Shown here piece after piece: positions 16,884-25,734 of a DNA stretch of 64,000 bases. The stretch's first letter is position 1; each line of letters opens with the position of its first letter. Made by a program: the position numbers and the translations under genes. Source of the DNA: an uncultured Sphaerochaeta sp. (lineage in GTDB: Bacteria; Spirochaetota; Spirochaetia; Sphaerochaetales; Sphaerochaetaceae); assembly GCF_963677315.1 (NCBI RefSeq), contig NZ_OY781939.1, forward strand, positions 2,170,001-2,234,000, written 5' to 3'. The notes beneath the pieces are model-generated. The model was not told the origin of the DNA and did no database searches. It saw only the letters and a list, made by a program, of their open reading frames with translations.

Positions 16884-17891
16884 ATGAACGATAAACCTGT
16901 ATTGGGACTTTTAATCGGAGACGGAGCCGGAGTCGGACCAGAGATCATCGCCAAGCTGGCTGTTGGTAAATTTTTTGAACAGTATTGTAAACCAGTGGTT
17001 ATTGGTGATGTACGTATACTCGAGCGTGCCTTCTCGGTAATTGGTTCCTCTGTTCCCTTGCAGATGATAGACAATGTGGATGAAGCTGACTGGAGCAAGG
17101 GCCTCCCAATCCTTGACCAGAAAGATCAGGACCCTGAAGTTGTGAAGTTTGGTACCCTGACCACTGAGGCAGGCAAGGCAAACCTTCATGCCCTGGAGCT
17201 TGGTGTTTCCTTGTATAAAGAGAAGAAGATTGAAGGTTTCTGCTTCGCTCCTTTCCATAAAGCAGGACTCAAGCAGGCAGGAAGCAAGGTGGAGAGTGAA
17301 CACCACTTGCTCGCCCAGTTGTTCAATCACACAGAACCTTTCGGGGAGATCAATGTGTTGGGTGACCTCTGGACTACCCGAACCACCAGTCATATTCCCA
17401 TCAGCGAGGTGAGCAAGAACTTGACGGTAGAGAGTCTCATGCGTGCAGTACGCCTTGCCAACGCATCCTTGAAGAACAGCGGAATCACAAAGCCACGTCT
17501 TGCTCTTGCTGCACTGAATCCCCACGCTGGAGAGAATGGCCTCTGTGGTCGTGAAGAGATTGATGTAATCATCCCAGCTATTGAGAAAGCAAGAGAGATG
17601 GGAATTGATGCAACAGGGCCATATCCAAGTGACATCACCTTCATCAAGGCCTTCCGTGGTGATTTTGACGGGGTAGTGACCATGTACCATGACCAGGGAC
17701 AGATTGCCCTGAAACTCAGGGGATTTGATGAAGGCATCACCATTGCCGGTGGCCTTCCCGCTCCTATTGTTACCTGTGCACATGGTACGGCTTATGATAT
17801 CGCCGGAACCGGTGTTGTGAAAACCAGCGCTTTTGAGAATGCAGTGAAGATGGCCTCCCGTATGGCCAACCACCTGCGTCAGCAAGCGTAA
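16884..17891 (+). CDS. PdxA2-like phosphohydroxy-acid dehydrogenase
   Basis: 335 residues of the PdxA family (NAD-dependent 4-hydroxythreonine-4-phosphate dehydrogenase). It has the metal-binding MYHDQGQIALKL near residue 265, ALNPHAGENGLCG and the N-terminal GDGAGVGPEI. With a tripartite transporter and isomerases downstream and no pyridoxine genes, it is more likely a PdxA2-type catabolic enzyme oxidising a phosphorylated four-carbon sugar acid than a vitamin B6 enzyme. It is the first gene of the sigma54-driven operon; AGGAG lies before the ATG. Confidence 0.82.
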   Translation: MNDKPVLGLLIGDGAGVGPEIIAKLAVGKFFEQYCKPVVIGDVRILERAFSVIGSSVPLQMIDNVDEADWSKGLPILDQKDQDPEVVKFGTLTTEAGKANLHALELGVSLYKEKKIEGFCFAPFHKAGLKQAGSKVESEHHLLAQLFNHTEPFGEINVLGDLWTTRTTSHIPISEVSKNLTVESLMRAVRLANASLKNSGITKPRLALAALNPHAGENGLCGREEIDVIIPAIEKAREMGIDATGPYPSDITFIKAFRGDFDGVVTMYHDQGQIALKLRGFDEGITIAGGLPAPIVTCAHGTAYDIAGTGVVKTSAFENAVKMASRMANHLRQQA

Positions 17892-17905
17892 GGAGAGAGG
17901 AATAT

Positions 17906-18364
17906 ATGCAATTGAAAAAGGTTACGAGTCAGATGGTGATTCCTGTAATCACAGCAGTGATAGCTGCTCTTTTCATCTATCTCGGGATCACCAAGTACGG
18001 CTTTTGGCATGAGCTCAGGGGTCCGCTTCCAGGTTTTTTCCCCACTCTTATTGGATTTGCTTTGCTAGCTTTGAGCTTCATTGCATTCCTGGGCTCTTTC
18101 AAGGAAGAGAAGACGACCTATCCGATTGAGAGCTGGTTTCCTGCTCTTGGCGTGATCGCCATCATGCTTGCCACTCTGGTTATTGGAATGATCCCCAGCC
18201 TTGCCCTCTTTGTCATTCTTTGGCTCAAGTGGTACGAAAAGTATAGTTGGAAGACAACCCTCATCGGGTTGGCTGTCATCATGGCCATTGTAATCGGAGC
18301 CTTCGTCATGTGGCTCGGAGTTCCCTTCCCGAAGGGAATCATCTACAACTGGATCGCGTACTGA
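17906..18364 (+). CDS. tctB: TctB-family small permease subunit
   Basis: 152 residues with four predicted membrane helices, the size and layout of the small membrane subunit of tripartite tricarboxylate transporters (TTT). It pairs with the TctA subunit that starts 11 bases after its stop. AGGAGAGAGG precedes the ATG. Secondary, cation-driven import is expected for the family. Confidence 0.85.
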   Translation: MQLKKVTSQMVIPVITAVIAALFIYLGITKYGFWHELRGPLPGFFPTLIGFALLALSFIAFLGSFKEEKTTYPIESWFPALGVIAIMLATLVIGMIPSLALFVILWLKWYEKYSWKTTLIGLAVIMAIVIGAFVMWLGVPFPKGIIYNWIAY

Positions 18365-18374
18365 GGAGCATGCA

Positions 18375-19883
18375 ATGGAAAATCTAGAAATGCTATTCAT
18401 GGGCTTTTCAGTAGTCCTTACCTTTCAGAATGTTATGGTTACCATGCTTGGTGCTGTACTCGGCCTTGTGGTCGGTGCAATGCCTGGTATCGGTTCCCTC
18501 GCAGGGGTTGCCCTGTTGCTTCCCCTTACCTATAAGTTCAATCCAACCACCGCAATCATCATGCTTGGTGCACTCTATTATTCCAACATGTATGGTGGAT
18601 CGTTCAGCGCAATCCTCCTGAACATCCCTGGAGACTCTCCTGCTGTCATGACCGCCCTTGATGGGTATCCGATGGCAACCAAGCGTAATAGGCCTGGTCA
18701 GGCACTGTTCACTTCCAATCTTTCCTCCTTTATCGGTGGTTTCATTGGTATGATCATCCTTACCTTTATGGGACCTGCTCTTGCAGAGCTCGGACTCAAA
18801 TTTGGTCCTGCTGAGATGACTTCTCTCTTGTTGGTTGCGATGACTTCCATCGGCTGGCTGGTAGGGGAAAGTCCGACCAAGGGCGTTGTTTTGACCTTGG
18901 TTGGTATCCTGCTGGCAACAATGGGTATGGATACGCTTACAGGAAGCCCCCGTTACGACTTCGGCAACATGTATCTGCTAGGGGGCATTCCTTTTACACC
19001 GTTCGTCATTGGAGCGGTCGGTTTCAGCCAGGTGCTCAAATTGATGGCGGAGCGAAACAAGAAGGTTGATATCAATCTTACACAGAAGCTGACGATCAAG
19101 GGCTCTATGTTGACCCTCCATGATGTACGTCGCCTTGTTCCTCCTGCTATCCGTAGCGGTTTCATGGGAACCTTTGTTGGAGTACTTCCAGGAGCTGGTG
19201 CGACAACCGGAGCATTCCTTGGCTATGCAGCACAGAAAGCCTTCAAGAGCGAAGAGCCGCTTGGCAGCGGAGCCATCGAGGGAATCGCTAGCTGTGAGTC
19301 AGCAAACAACGCCGCCGCCGCTGGGTCCTTTGCTCCCTTGCTTGCCTTGGGTATCCCCGGTAGTGGTACCGGTGCAGTCTTGCTTGGTGGATTGATGATG
19401 TGGGGTCTGAATCCTGGACCACTGCTTTTCTCCAGCAACCCAGACTTTGCATGGGGCTTGATTGCAAGCTTGTTCCTCGCAAACATACTCACCCTGTTCA
19501 TTTCCCTTGGGGTCATCCCTTTCCTGATCAAGATCCTCACCGTCCCGGTACGGATTCTGATCCCGATCATCACTGTTGTCTGTGTGGTTGGTGGCTACAG
19601 TACCAGTAACTCCATGTATGGCGTGATCATCATGTTCCTCTCTGGGTTGTTCGGGTACATCCTTGACCGCAATGGCTATGGAGTTGCTCCTATGTTGCTG
19701 TCTTTCGTCCTGGCTCCACTGCTTGAATCGAACATGCGTAAGGCCTTTATCATCAGCAATGGTGGTTTGGGAATCTTCGTTGACAAGCCGATTTCTGCCT
19801 TCCTGTTGTTGGCGCTCTTGGCAATCGTAATGACTCCTGTGGTGAAGTTCATTCTTCGCAAGGCTGGCATTCGAAAGAAATAA
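18375..19883 (+). CDS. tctA: TctA-family large permease subunit
   Basis: 502 residues, about 12 membrane helices. It carries the conserved motifs GAMPGIGSLAGVALLLPLT and MYGGSFSAILLNIPGD near the N terminus, repeated in inverted topology as GVLPGAGATTGAFLGYA and LGIPGSGTGAVLLGG. It is the transport channel of the TTT system together with TctB and the binding protein at 19964. Confidence 0.95.
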   Translation: MENLEMLFMGFSVVLTFQNVMVTMLGAVLGLVVGAMPGIGSLAGVALLLPLTYKFNPTTAIIMLGALYYSNMYGGSFSAILLNIPGDSPAVMTALDGYPMATKRNRPGQALFTSNLSSFIGGFIGMIILTFMGPALAELGLKFGPAEMTSLLLVAMTSIGWLVGESPTKGVVLTLVGILLATMGMDTLTGSPRYDFGNMYLLGGIPFTPFVIGAVGFSQVLKLMAERNKKVDINLTQKLTIKGSMLTLHDVRRLVPPAIRSGFMGTFVGVLPGAGATTGAFLGYAAQKAFKSEEPLGSGAIEGIASCESANNAAAAGSFAPLLALGIPGSGTGAVLLGGLMMWGLNPGPLLFSSNPDFAWGLIASLFLANILTLFISLGVIPFLIKILTVPVRILIPIITVVCVVGGYSTSNSMYGVIIMFLSGLFGYILDRNGYGVAPMLLSFVLAPLLESNMRKAFIISNGGLGIFVDKPISAFLLLALLAIVMTPVVKFILRKAGIRKK

Positions 19884-19963
19884 GGTGTTATTTCCTCATA
19901 AGAGGAATTGGATATTGGAAAATGTGGGAGTGATCCCACGAGAAACAAAGAGGAGATAGAGAG

Positions 19964-20962
19964 ATGAGAAAAATTGCTCTAGTATTGGCCCTGGTTTTGT
20001 TGGTAAGTATGTCCGTTTTCGCAAACGGAACTGCTGAAGCTGCAGATGGTGCAGAGAAGTCCTTCGTTCCTACCCGTAATGTTGACTGGTATGTGACCAG
20101 TTCCCCCGGTGGTGGTTCAGACATCTTCACCCGTACGATTACCGACATTGCTACTGAAGAGGATCTGATCAACGGACAGAATTTTGTTATTCAGTACAAG
20201 ACCGATGGTGCTGGTGAAGTTGGTAGACTGCTTGTTTCCAACATCAAGGCTGGCGTCCAGGCTGACCACACCTTGTTGACCTTCAACAGCGGTGACTTGA
20301 TGCCGATGGTTAAGAACACCAGCAATCGCTTCCAGAACTTCCAGCCTGTTGCTCACATGGCTGTAGACAAGCACCTGATCTTCATTGGTGAGTCCTCCAA
20401 GTACACCAGTGCAGAAGAGATCATTGAAGCTTTGAACAATGGTGAGAGATTGGTTCTTGGTGGTTCCAAGGGTGATGACATCGCTTGTCACGCTGCTCTT
20501 ATCAAGGAACTTGGTGTTACCCAGGATCAGCTTTCCTACATTGCTCACGATGCAACCAGTGGTGCTATCACTGCAATTCTTGGTGGTCACTTCGACCTCT
20601 TAATCTCCAAGCCTGCAGCAGCTTCCCAGTATGTTGAAGCTGGTAAGCTTACCCCGGTTCTGGCTCTTTCCACCAGCCGTTTCCCTGGAAACCTCAGTGG
20701 TGCTCCGACCCTCAGCGAGCTCGGTTACGAGAACGTAGAGGTTCCCAACTGGAGATCTGTTGTTGCTCCTAAGAGCATGAGTGCTGCTGCAGTTACCTAC
20801 TGGAGCAATGTCATGAAGCAGGTCAACGACACCGACGCTTGGCAGAAAGGCTACATCGAGAAGCAGAAGCTAGTTCCCGATTTCATGGACACCGATACCT
20901 ACAGAGCGTATGGTATGAAGTTCCAGGCTGACTACCTTGAGTCAATCGGTAAGTCTGAGTAA
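19964..20962 (+). CDS. tctC: TctC-family periplasmic solute-binding protein
   Basis: 332 residues with a signal peptide (cleavage near SVFA-NG) and the Bug/TctC fold: SSPGGGSDIFTRT substrate loop, then GGSKGDD and GHFDLLISKP. It delivers the acid substrate to TctAB. The typical second-lobe regions are intact. GAGGAG precedes the ATG. The substrate is unknown; the neighbours point to a sugar acid or hydroxy acid. Confidence 0.92.
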   Translation: MRKIALVLALVLLVSMSVFANGTAEAADGAEKSFVPTRNVDWYVTSSPGGGSDIFTRTITDIATEEDLINGQNFVIQYKTDGAGEVGRLLVSNIKAGVQADHTLLTFNSGDLMPMVKNTSNRFQNFQPVAHMAVDKHLIFIGESSKYTSAEEIIEALNNGERLVLGGSKGDDIACHAALIKELGVTQDQLSYIAHDATSGAITAILGGHFDLLISKPAAASQYVEAGKLTPVLALSTSRFPGNLSGAPTLSELGYENVEVPNWRSVVAPKSMSAAAVTYWSNVMKQVNDTDAWQKGYIEKQKLVPDFMDTDTYRAYGMKFQADYLESIGKSE

Positions 20963-21079
20963 GGACTTGCGAGTCATGTGACTTTGATCTTGAGGGGTGG
21001 AAGAGGTTCTCTTTCATCCCTCAACTTCGTGTTACACTAATTACAACTGAATGAAATGAAAGAAAGAGGGGATACTACG

Positions 21080-21742
21080 ATGAAACGTGTTGCACTTATC
21101 CATACGGTACGACCGGTATTGGGCAGTTTTCCAGAATTATTGGAAAACGTAGTAGGACAGAAGCTGAAGATTCATAACATTCTTGATGATTTTCTTGCTT
21201 CCGATCCTGCCGAGATTGGCTATTTCTCTTTGGAGAACCGAAAGCGGTTGTTCAATGATTTGCAATCCTGTGAACTGACCAAACCCGATGTTATTGTCGT
21301 TACCTGTTCAACACTCACCCCCGCAGTACAGCTCATTAGGCCATTTATCAATGTTCCTATTGTTGCCATTGATGATGCAATGACAGAGAAAGCTGTCCGC
21401 ATCGGCAAGAAAATCAAGGTTGTCGCCACCGCCATGAGCACCCTTGAGCCCACCATCAGCAAACTCAACCAAGAGGCAGCAATCGCGGGAACCGAGATAG
21501 AGGTGGATGCTGAGGACAATGAACCAGCCTATACCGCTATGCGATCTGGGGACATGGAAACACATAACCGTCTGGTACTTGAGATGATCAAGCAGGTGAA
21601 AGGGTATGACTGTATCGTCCTTGCCCAAGCTTCCATGGGTCATCTGCAAGAAGAGGCAGAGAAGTTAGCAGGTGTACCTGTACTCGCAAGCCCAGTTCTT
21701 TGTTGCGAGAAGGTAAAGAACATTCTGGAAGGGGAAGTGTAA
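21080..21742 (+). CDS. Asp/Glu racemase-superfamily protein with a single active-site cysteine
   Basis: 220 residues. The first catalytic-cysteine segment (VVTCSTLTPAV, near residue 72) is present, but the second segment reads VLAQASMGHL, so the usual second cysteine is replaced. Two-cysteine racemisation is therefore unlikely; a one-cysteine decarboxylase, lyase or isomerase activity is possible. The start at 21080 follows GAGGGG by 9 bases; the frame extends a little further upstream without a binding site. It overlaps the next gene by one base, so it is part of the operon. Confidence 0.7.
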   Translation: MKRVALIHTVRPVLGSFPELLENVVGQKLKIHNILDDFLASDPAEIGYFSLENRKRLFNDLQSCELTKPDVIVVTCSTLTPAVQLIRPFINVPIVAIDDAMTEKAVRIGKKIKVVATAMSTLEPTISKLNQEAAIAGTEIEVDAEDNEPAYTAMRSGDMETHNRLVLEMIKQVKGYDCIVLAQASMGHLQEEAEKLAGVPVLASPVLCCEKVKNILEGEV

Positions 21743-22656
21743 TGCATACAGATATCCATGCATTTTGTCGTCTTGGAATAGTGGTCTCCATGGCCTATCC
21801 CTCTTGTTCAAATAGTGAACAAGACTATCATGAATCTCTCAAGAAGCTTCTTATAGATCCCACCTTCCAGGTTATGGAGATTGGAAGTCTGCCATTCTCA
21901 TCGTTGTATGAGTCGGTACCTGCCATGATCAAGAGTGCACATTGTGATTGTACCTATAGTGGACACTCCCTGCTCTTTGCGAAGAAGTTGAATATCAATA
22001 GCTTGGATGAAGAGGAGAGAGTGCAGGCAGTCCAGACTTTGAAGAAAGGAATTGATGAAGCGTATGCCATGGGTGCAGAGGAGTTCCAGTTCCTCTCCCG
22101 TGGGTATGAAAAAGGAAAAGAAGCTTCATATCTTGATGCGTTGATTGCCTCAACAAATGAACTATGTGCCTACGCAAAAAGCAAAGGTTCCATGCCGGTC
22201 GTGCTTGAGGTATTTGACCATACCATTGATAAGAAGTCACTGCTTGGCCCGTCTTCATTGGTCAAGAAGTATGCTGAGGCAGTCTGCCCTGCATATGATA
22301 ATTTTGGCATCATGATCGATTGCTCCCATATCCCCATGATCGGGGAGAGTATTGATGAGGCCGTTGAGCCTATCAAGCAGTACATCAAACATGTGCATGT
22401 GGGGAATACCCTCATCAGTGATCCCAACCATCCTAGTTTTGGGGACTATCACCCACGGTTTGGCTATCCCGGTTCAGAGAACGACACAGAATACCTTGCT
22501 GCCTTCCTGCAGAAAATGAAGGATATAGGCTACCTCACTGAAGGTGGTAAGAATATCCTTTCCTTTGAGGTAAAACCCCAAGCAGGAGAGGATGCAGACT
22601 TGGTGGTAACAAATGCCAAGAGGACGCTTCAGGATGCGTGGAGGAGGGTACAGTGA
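21742..22656 (+). CDS. Xylose-isomerase-like TIM-barrel sugar isomerase/epimerase
   Basis: 304 residues. Metal and catalytic residues occur at strand ends as expected: LEVFDHT (Glu), MIDCSHIPM (Asp, His), HVHVGNTLI (His) and SFEVKPQ (Glu). ATG 21742 overlaps the stop of the preceding gene and follows GGAAGGGGAAG. It probably interconverts keto/aldo or epimeric forms of the island's substrate; the exact sugar is not evident. Confidence 0.75.
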   Translation: MHTDIHAFCRLGIVVSMAYPSCSNSEQDYHESLKKLLIDPTFQVMEIGSLPFSSLYESVPAMIKSAHCDCTYSGHSLLFAKKLNINSLDEEERVQAVQTLKKGIDEAYAMGAEEFQFLSRGYEKGKEASYLDALIASTNELCAYAKSKGSMPVVLEVFDHTIDKKSLLGPSSLVKKYAEAVCPAYDNFGIMIDCSHIPMIGESIDEAVEPIKQYIKHVHVGNTLISDPNHPSFGDYHPRFGYPGSENDTEYLAAFLQKMKDIGYLTEGGKNILSFEVKPQAGEDADLVVTNAKRTLQDAWRRVQ

Positions 22657-23624
22657 AACTGGGAAATACAACTATGGAAGTTTCTTCCATTGCACTAGGA
22701 ACATGGGCAATGGGTGGTGGAGACAGCTGGGGAGCCAGTGATGAAGCAGAGAGTATCAAGACAATCCATCGTGCACTGGAGAGGGGCATCAACTTCATCG
22801 ATACTGCACCTGCCTATGGGAATGGCTTCAGCGAAGAGCTTCTGGGAAGGGCTCTCAAGGGAAAGCGCAATGAGTGTATCCTAGCGACCAAATGCGGATT
22901 GCTTTGGGGACCAGAGGACGAGGGGTCGGTACACAAGAGTCGTGATGGAGTGGTTATCCGCCGCAATCTTAACCCAAGCAGCATTATTGAACAGGTTGAG
23001 AAGAGCTTGAAACGACTTGAGACCGAGCATATTGATCTTCTGTTAACCCACTGGCAGTCAATACCCCCATATTTTACTCCCATTGAGGAGACCCTCCAGG
23101 CAATGGAGCGTCTGATTGAACAAGGAAAGATACGGAGTTATGGCGCATGCAACCTTACCTTGGAACAATTGAAGGAGTACCAAGCCTATGGGAATCCTTC
23201 CTTGATCCAGGAACGGTTCAGCTTGCTTACACGTAGTAAACAGGCTCTTGCTTCCTACTGTGCTGAGCAGGGCATCACCTTCCAGGCATATAGTCCTCTT
23301 GAGCGGGGTTTGCTCACCGGGAAAGTCGATCTCGATACCAAGGTGGTGGGCACGGCGAAAGCTTCTGTATCTTGGTATGATGCAGAGCATCGCCCCCAGG
23401 TTCTCCATATGCTTGACTCCCTAAAAGAGATGGCAGGAAGCTATGGCTGCGCTGTAGGGAATCTTGTCATTGCTTGGACAAGACAGGCAGAAAACACAAT
23501 GAATGTTCTCTGTGGCGCACGCAAACCTGAGCAGATCGAGGAGAACAGCCAGGCCTTGTCAGTAGTGCTCTCAAGGGATGCCTGGAAAGCAATTGATGAC
23601 TTGGTTAAGCCTCTTTTGACATAG
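22653..23624 (+). CDS. Aldo/keto reductase
   Basis: 323 residues, NADP-dependent (beta/alpha)8 reductase with the catalytic D-Y-K-H set: INFIDTAPAYGNGFSE (Asp, Tyr), LATKCG (Lys) and LLTHWQS (His). I chose GTG 22653, which overlaps the previous stop as GTGA and follows GGAGGAGG by about 5 bases. It probably reduces a sugar aldehyde or ketone in the pathway. It ends the operon that starts at 16884; a bidirectional terminator follows. Confidence 0.85.
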   Translation: MKLGNTTMEVSSIALGTWAMGGGDSWGASDEAESIKTIHRALERGINFIDTAPAYGNGFSEELLGRALKGKRNECILATKCGLLWGPEDEGSVHKSRDGVVIRRNLNPSSIIEQVEKSLKRLETEHIDLLLTHWQSIPPYFTPIEETLQAMERLIEQGKIRSYGACNLTLEQLKEYQAYGNPSLIQERFSLLTRSKQALASYCAEQGITFQAYSPLERGLLTGKVDLDTKVVGTAKASVSWYDAEHRPQVLHMLDSLKEMAGSYGCAVGNLVIAWTRQAENTMNVLCGARKPEQIEENSQALSVVLSRDAWKAIDDLVKPLLT

Positions 23625-23645
23625 TTCAGGAAGATATACCCAATA

Positions 23646-23669
23646 AAAGGCACCCAATCGGGTGCCTTT
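23646..23669. terminator. Bidirectional terminator
   Basis: AAAGGCACCC-AATC-GGGTGCCTTT, a perfect 10-bp stem with A and T flanks on the two sides, lies between the convergent genes ending at 23624 and 23694. Confidence 0.9.
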
Positions 23670-23693
23670 CACTGGTATGCATGAATCTGTGTC

Positions 23694-24794
23694 TTATTCA
23701 GCATTCAGTTCCTTGATGAACTTGATCATATCAATTGCCTTGGGAGGACAGCCGGGAAGGCTTTTCCCCAGACCCTTGGTACAGATGCCAACACCAATCT
23801 TGGAAGGGTCGTTCACACCCTTGTATCCTTGTCCGATGTAGATATTCTGTTTGATGTTTTTCAAACGATTCACCTCATCAAGACGCTTAAGGGCATGGAT
23901 CAGATTTCCATAACAAGCAGAGCAGGCACTATCTGGTTCAGTATAACGACCAAGGTAGTTTGCCCTTCCTGTAGGGCGGGCAACCGGCTCATCGCTTGGT
24001 TCATTCAGCTGGATGATGTTGGCTTTCTCGAGATCAGTGGTTCCGACCCCCAAATGTTCTGCCATCTCAATATAGGGAACATCCTTGAGCTCAAAGCCCA
24101 TAAGGGAGGCCCCGAAGCTGTCACAGAGAACACTGTCTCGGCAGGCAAACATCCGGTTGGTCTCAACAGGGTTTCCCCCTTCCTCGAAATCAAGATCGCC
24201 GTTCAGACTATCAACAATGACCAGGTCTGCTGCTCGAACTGCGTTGAGCGCAGCGATGGGGCGGTGTAGTCCAAGAGAGTGGAACAACCGCTTGCTGCGA
24301 TCGGATAGGCATCCCTTCATATTCTTCAGTGCACAAGTCATTGCTGTCTGGCAATGTCCCTTCAGGACAGGTAGGCTGATCAGGAAATCAGTATCGAGGA
24401 TTGTTCGGCTGACCTCCATGGTGATCCCCTCTACGGTTTTCTTCTCATAGGTATCATCCTTCACATCAACCAAGGGAACATGATATTTCTTGCTGATCTG
24501 ATGGTATCCATTGACCCTGAAACCTTCCTTGGTGGAGTCTCCCACCCAGGCACTCTCTACTATTGAAATATTATGATACCCCTTCTCCTGGAGAAACTCG
24601 ATAATGGAAATGAGGATCTCCGGGTGGGTGGTTGCTCCACTGTCAGCGGTAACAGCAACCACAAGATTGGGCTTAAGAGCGATGGATGCGTTTCTATCGG
24701 GAAGGAGCCCTTCGATATCGATGGATTGCAACAAGGCTCTTGTCATGCTGGTTGCATCCGATCCATAGGTAATGATGATGTCTTCTTTATTCAT
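23694..24794 (-). CDS. DUF362 family protein
   Basis: 366 residues. The N-terminal two thirds match DUF362 (IALKPNLV, GATTHPEIL, VLKGHCQTAMTCALKNMKGC). The C-terminal part has cysteines in DSACSACYG, GICTKG and GCPPKA, which could hold one iron-sulfur cluster, though not in the usual two-cluster ferredoxin spacing. Function unknown. It is translationally coupled (ATGA) to the GntR gene upstream, so it shares its promoter. Confidence 0.7.
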   Translation of the reverse strand: MNKEDIIITYGSDATSMTRALLQSIDIEGLLPDRNASIALKPNLVVAVTADSGATTHPEILISIIEFLQEKGYHNISIVESAWVGDSTKEGFRVNGYHQISKKYHVPLVDVKDDTYEKKTVEGITMEVSRTILDTDFLISLPVLKGHCQTAMTCALKNMKGCLSDRSKRLFHSLGLHRPIAALNAVRAADLVIVDSLNGDLDFEEGGNPVETNRMFACRDSVLCDSFGASLMGFELKDVPYIEMAEHLGVGTTDLEKANIIQLNEPSDEPVARPTGRANYLGRYTEPDSACSACYGNLIHALKRLDEVNRLKNIKQNIYIGQGYKGVNDPSKIGVGICTKGLGKSLPGCPPKAIDMIKFIKELNAE

Positions 24795-25441
24795 GCGTTG
24801 TCCTTTCCTAGATGGCTGGTTAGGTCGTGGGTGATGTGTTCATAGAGCATGTGCTTGCATGCTTCCTTCTCTCCGTTTTTCAGAAAGCTCATCATCTGGG
24901 CATGCTGGCCAAGATAGTAGGAGAGTTCATCCTCAGGGAGATTCTGCGCAATCCTGAGTTGCTGGATCTTTGCATCCAGCCTCTCACAGATGCTGATCAG
25001 GGCACTGTTCCTGCTTGCTTTGATCAATGCAAGATGGAATAGGCTGTCCTGCTCAAAAACGGTAGCCCTGTCCCCGATTCCCATTGCATACTGGCAGTCG
25101 GCTGCATAACGGGAGAGTTCCTTTACATTTTCCGCGTATGAATCCTCATCGATCGAATCGATGGCAAGTTGCTCCAGAGAGACACGAACCTTTGCAATAT
25201 CATCTGCTTCCTGGGGAGAGATGATTGAAACCACAGCATGGCTCCTGGGCTTGATGGTTACAAGTCCATACTCCGCCAAGCGTCTGATAGCTTCCCTGAT
25301 TGGAGTCCTGGAGACTCCAAACTGTTCTGCAAGGGACTCTTCCGGGATTTTCATCCCACCCTTGAGCTGGCCAGAGAGAATCTGGTCCTTGAGCATGGTA
25401 TAGACTTGGTCAGAAAGACTGTTTTGTATACATTTAGGCAT
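24791..25441 (-). CDS. FCD-type GntR transcriptional repressor of the catabolic island
   Basis: 216 residues: winged helix 10-75 (GVSRTPIREAIRRLAEYGLV) and an FCD effector domain with the helices that bind a metal and a small acid. I place the start at 25441, because a promoter TTGACT-N17-TACAGT (25468-25496) would put transcription start at about 25461 and GGGG lies between. TTGTNTACAA palindromes at 25502, 25660 and 16784 are likely its operators, linking it to the transketolase and PdxA2/Tct operons. Confidence 0.85.
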   Translation of the reverse strand: MPKCIQNSLSDQVYTMLKDQILSGQLKGGMKIPEESLAEQFGVSRTPIREAIRRLAEYGLVTIKPRSHAVVSIISPQEADDIAKVRVSLEQLAIDSIDEDSYAENVKELSRYAADCQYAMGIGDRATVFEQDSLFHLALIKASRNSALISICERLDAKIQQLRIAQNLPEDELSYYLGQHAQMMSFLKNGEKEACKHMLYEHITHDLTSHLGKDNA

Positions 25442-25467
25442 ACTTGGTACCCCCATTAACTATTACT

Positions 25468-25513
25468 ACTGTAAAAGGAATTTTCTGGTAAGTCAATGTT
25501 AATTGTGTACAAA
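25468..25513 (-). promoter_or_regulatory. Promoter and operator of the GntR/DUF362 operon
   Basis: On the minus strand TTGACT (25491-25496), 17 bases, TACAGT (25468-25473). ATTGTGTACAAA at 25502-25513 lies just upstream of the -35 and matches half or more of the GntR box, suggesting autoregulation. Confidence 0.6.
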
Positions 25514-25629
25514 AAACATTTTACATAATTGTTGCACTTTCTTACCAACCAAAAGTAGATAAAATACACAGTATTTATATATGTACGAATCAAATTATTA
25601 AAAATTTCTTAGGAAGTACAAGAATCCCT

Positions 25630-25678
25630 TTGACAAGGATTGCTGTCCATGGTATCTATATTGTATACAGTACACAAT
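25630..25678 (+). promoter_or_regulatory. Promoter and overlapping GntR operator of the transketolase operon
   Basis: TTGACA (25630-25635), 17 bases, TATCTA (25653-25658). The inverted repeat ATTGTATACAGTACACAAT (25660-25678) covers the predicted start site, the classic position for a repressor. Confidence 0.7.
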
Positions 25679-25734
25679 GCACTGCTTGTTAGATGAAACC
25701 AATATCAAGAAACAGTGAATAAGGAGTTTCCTAG

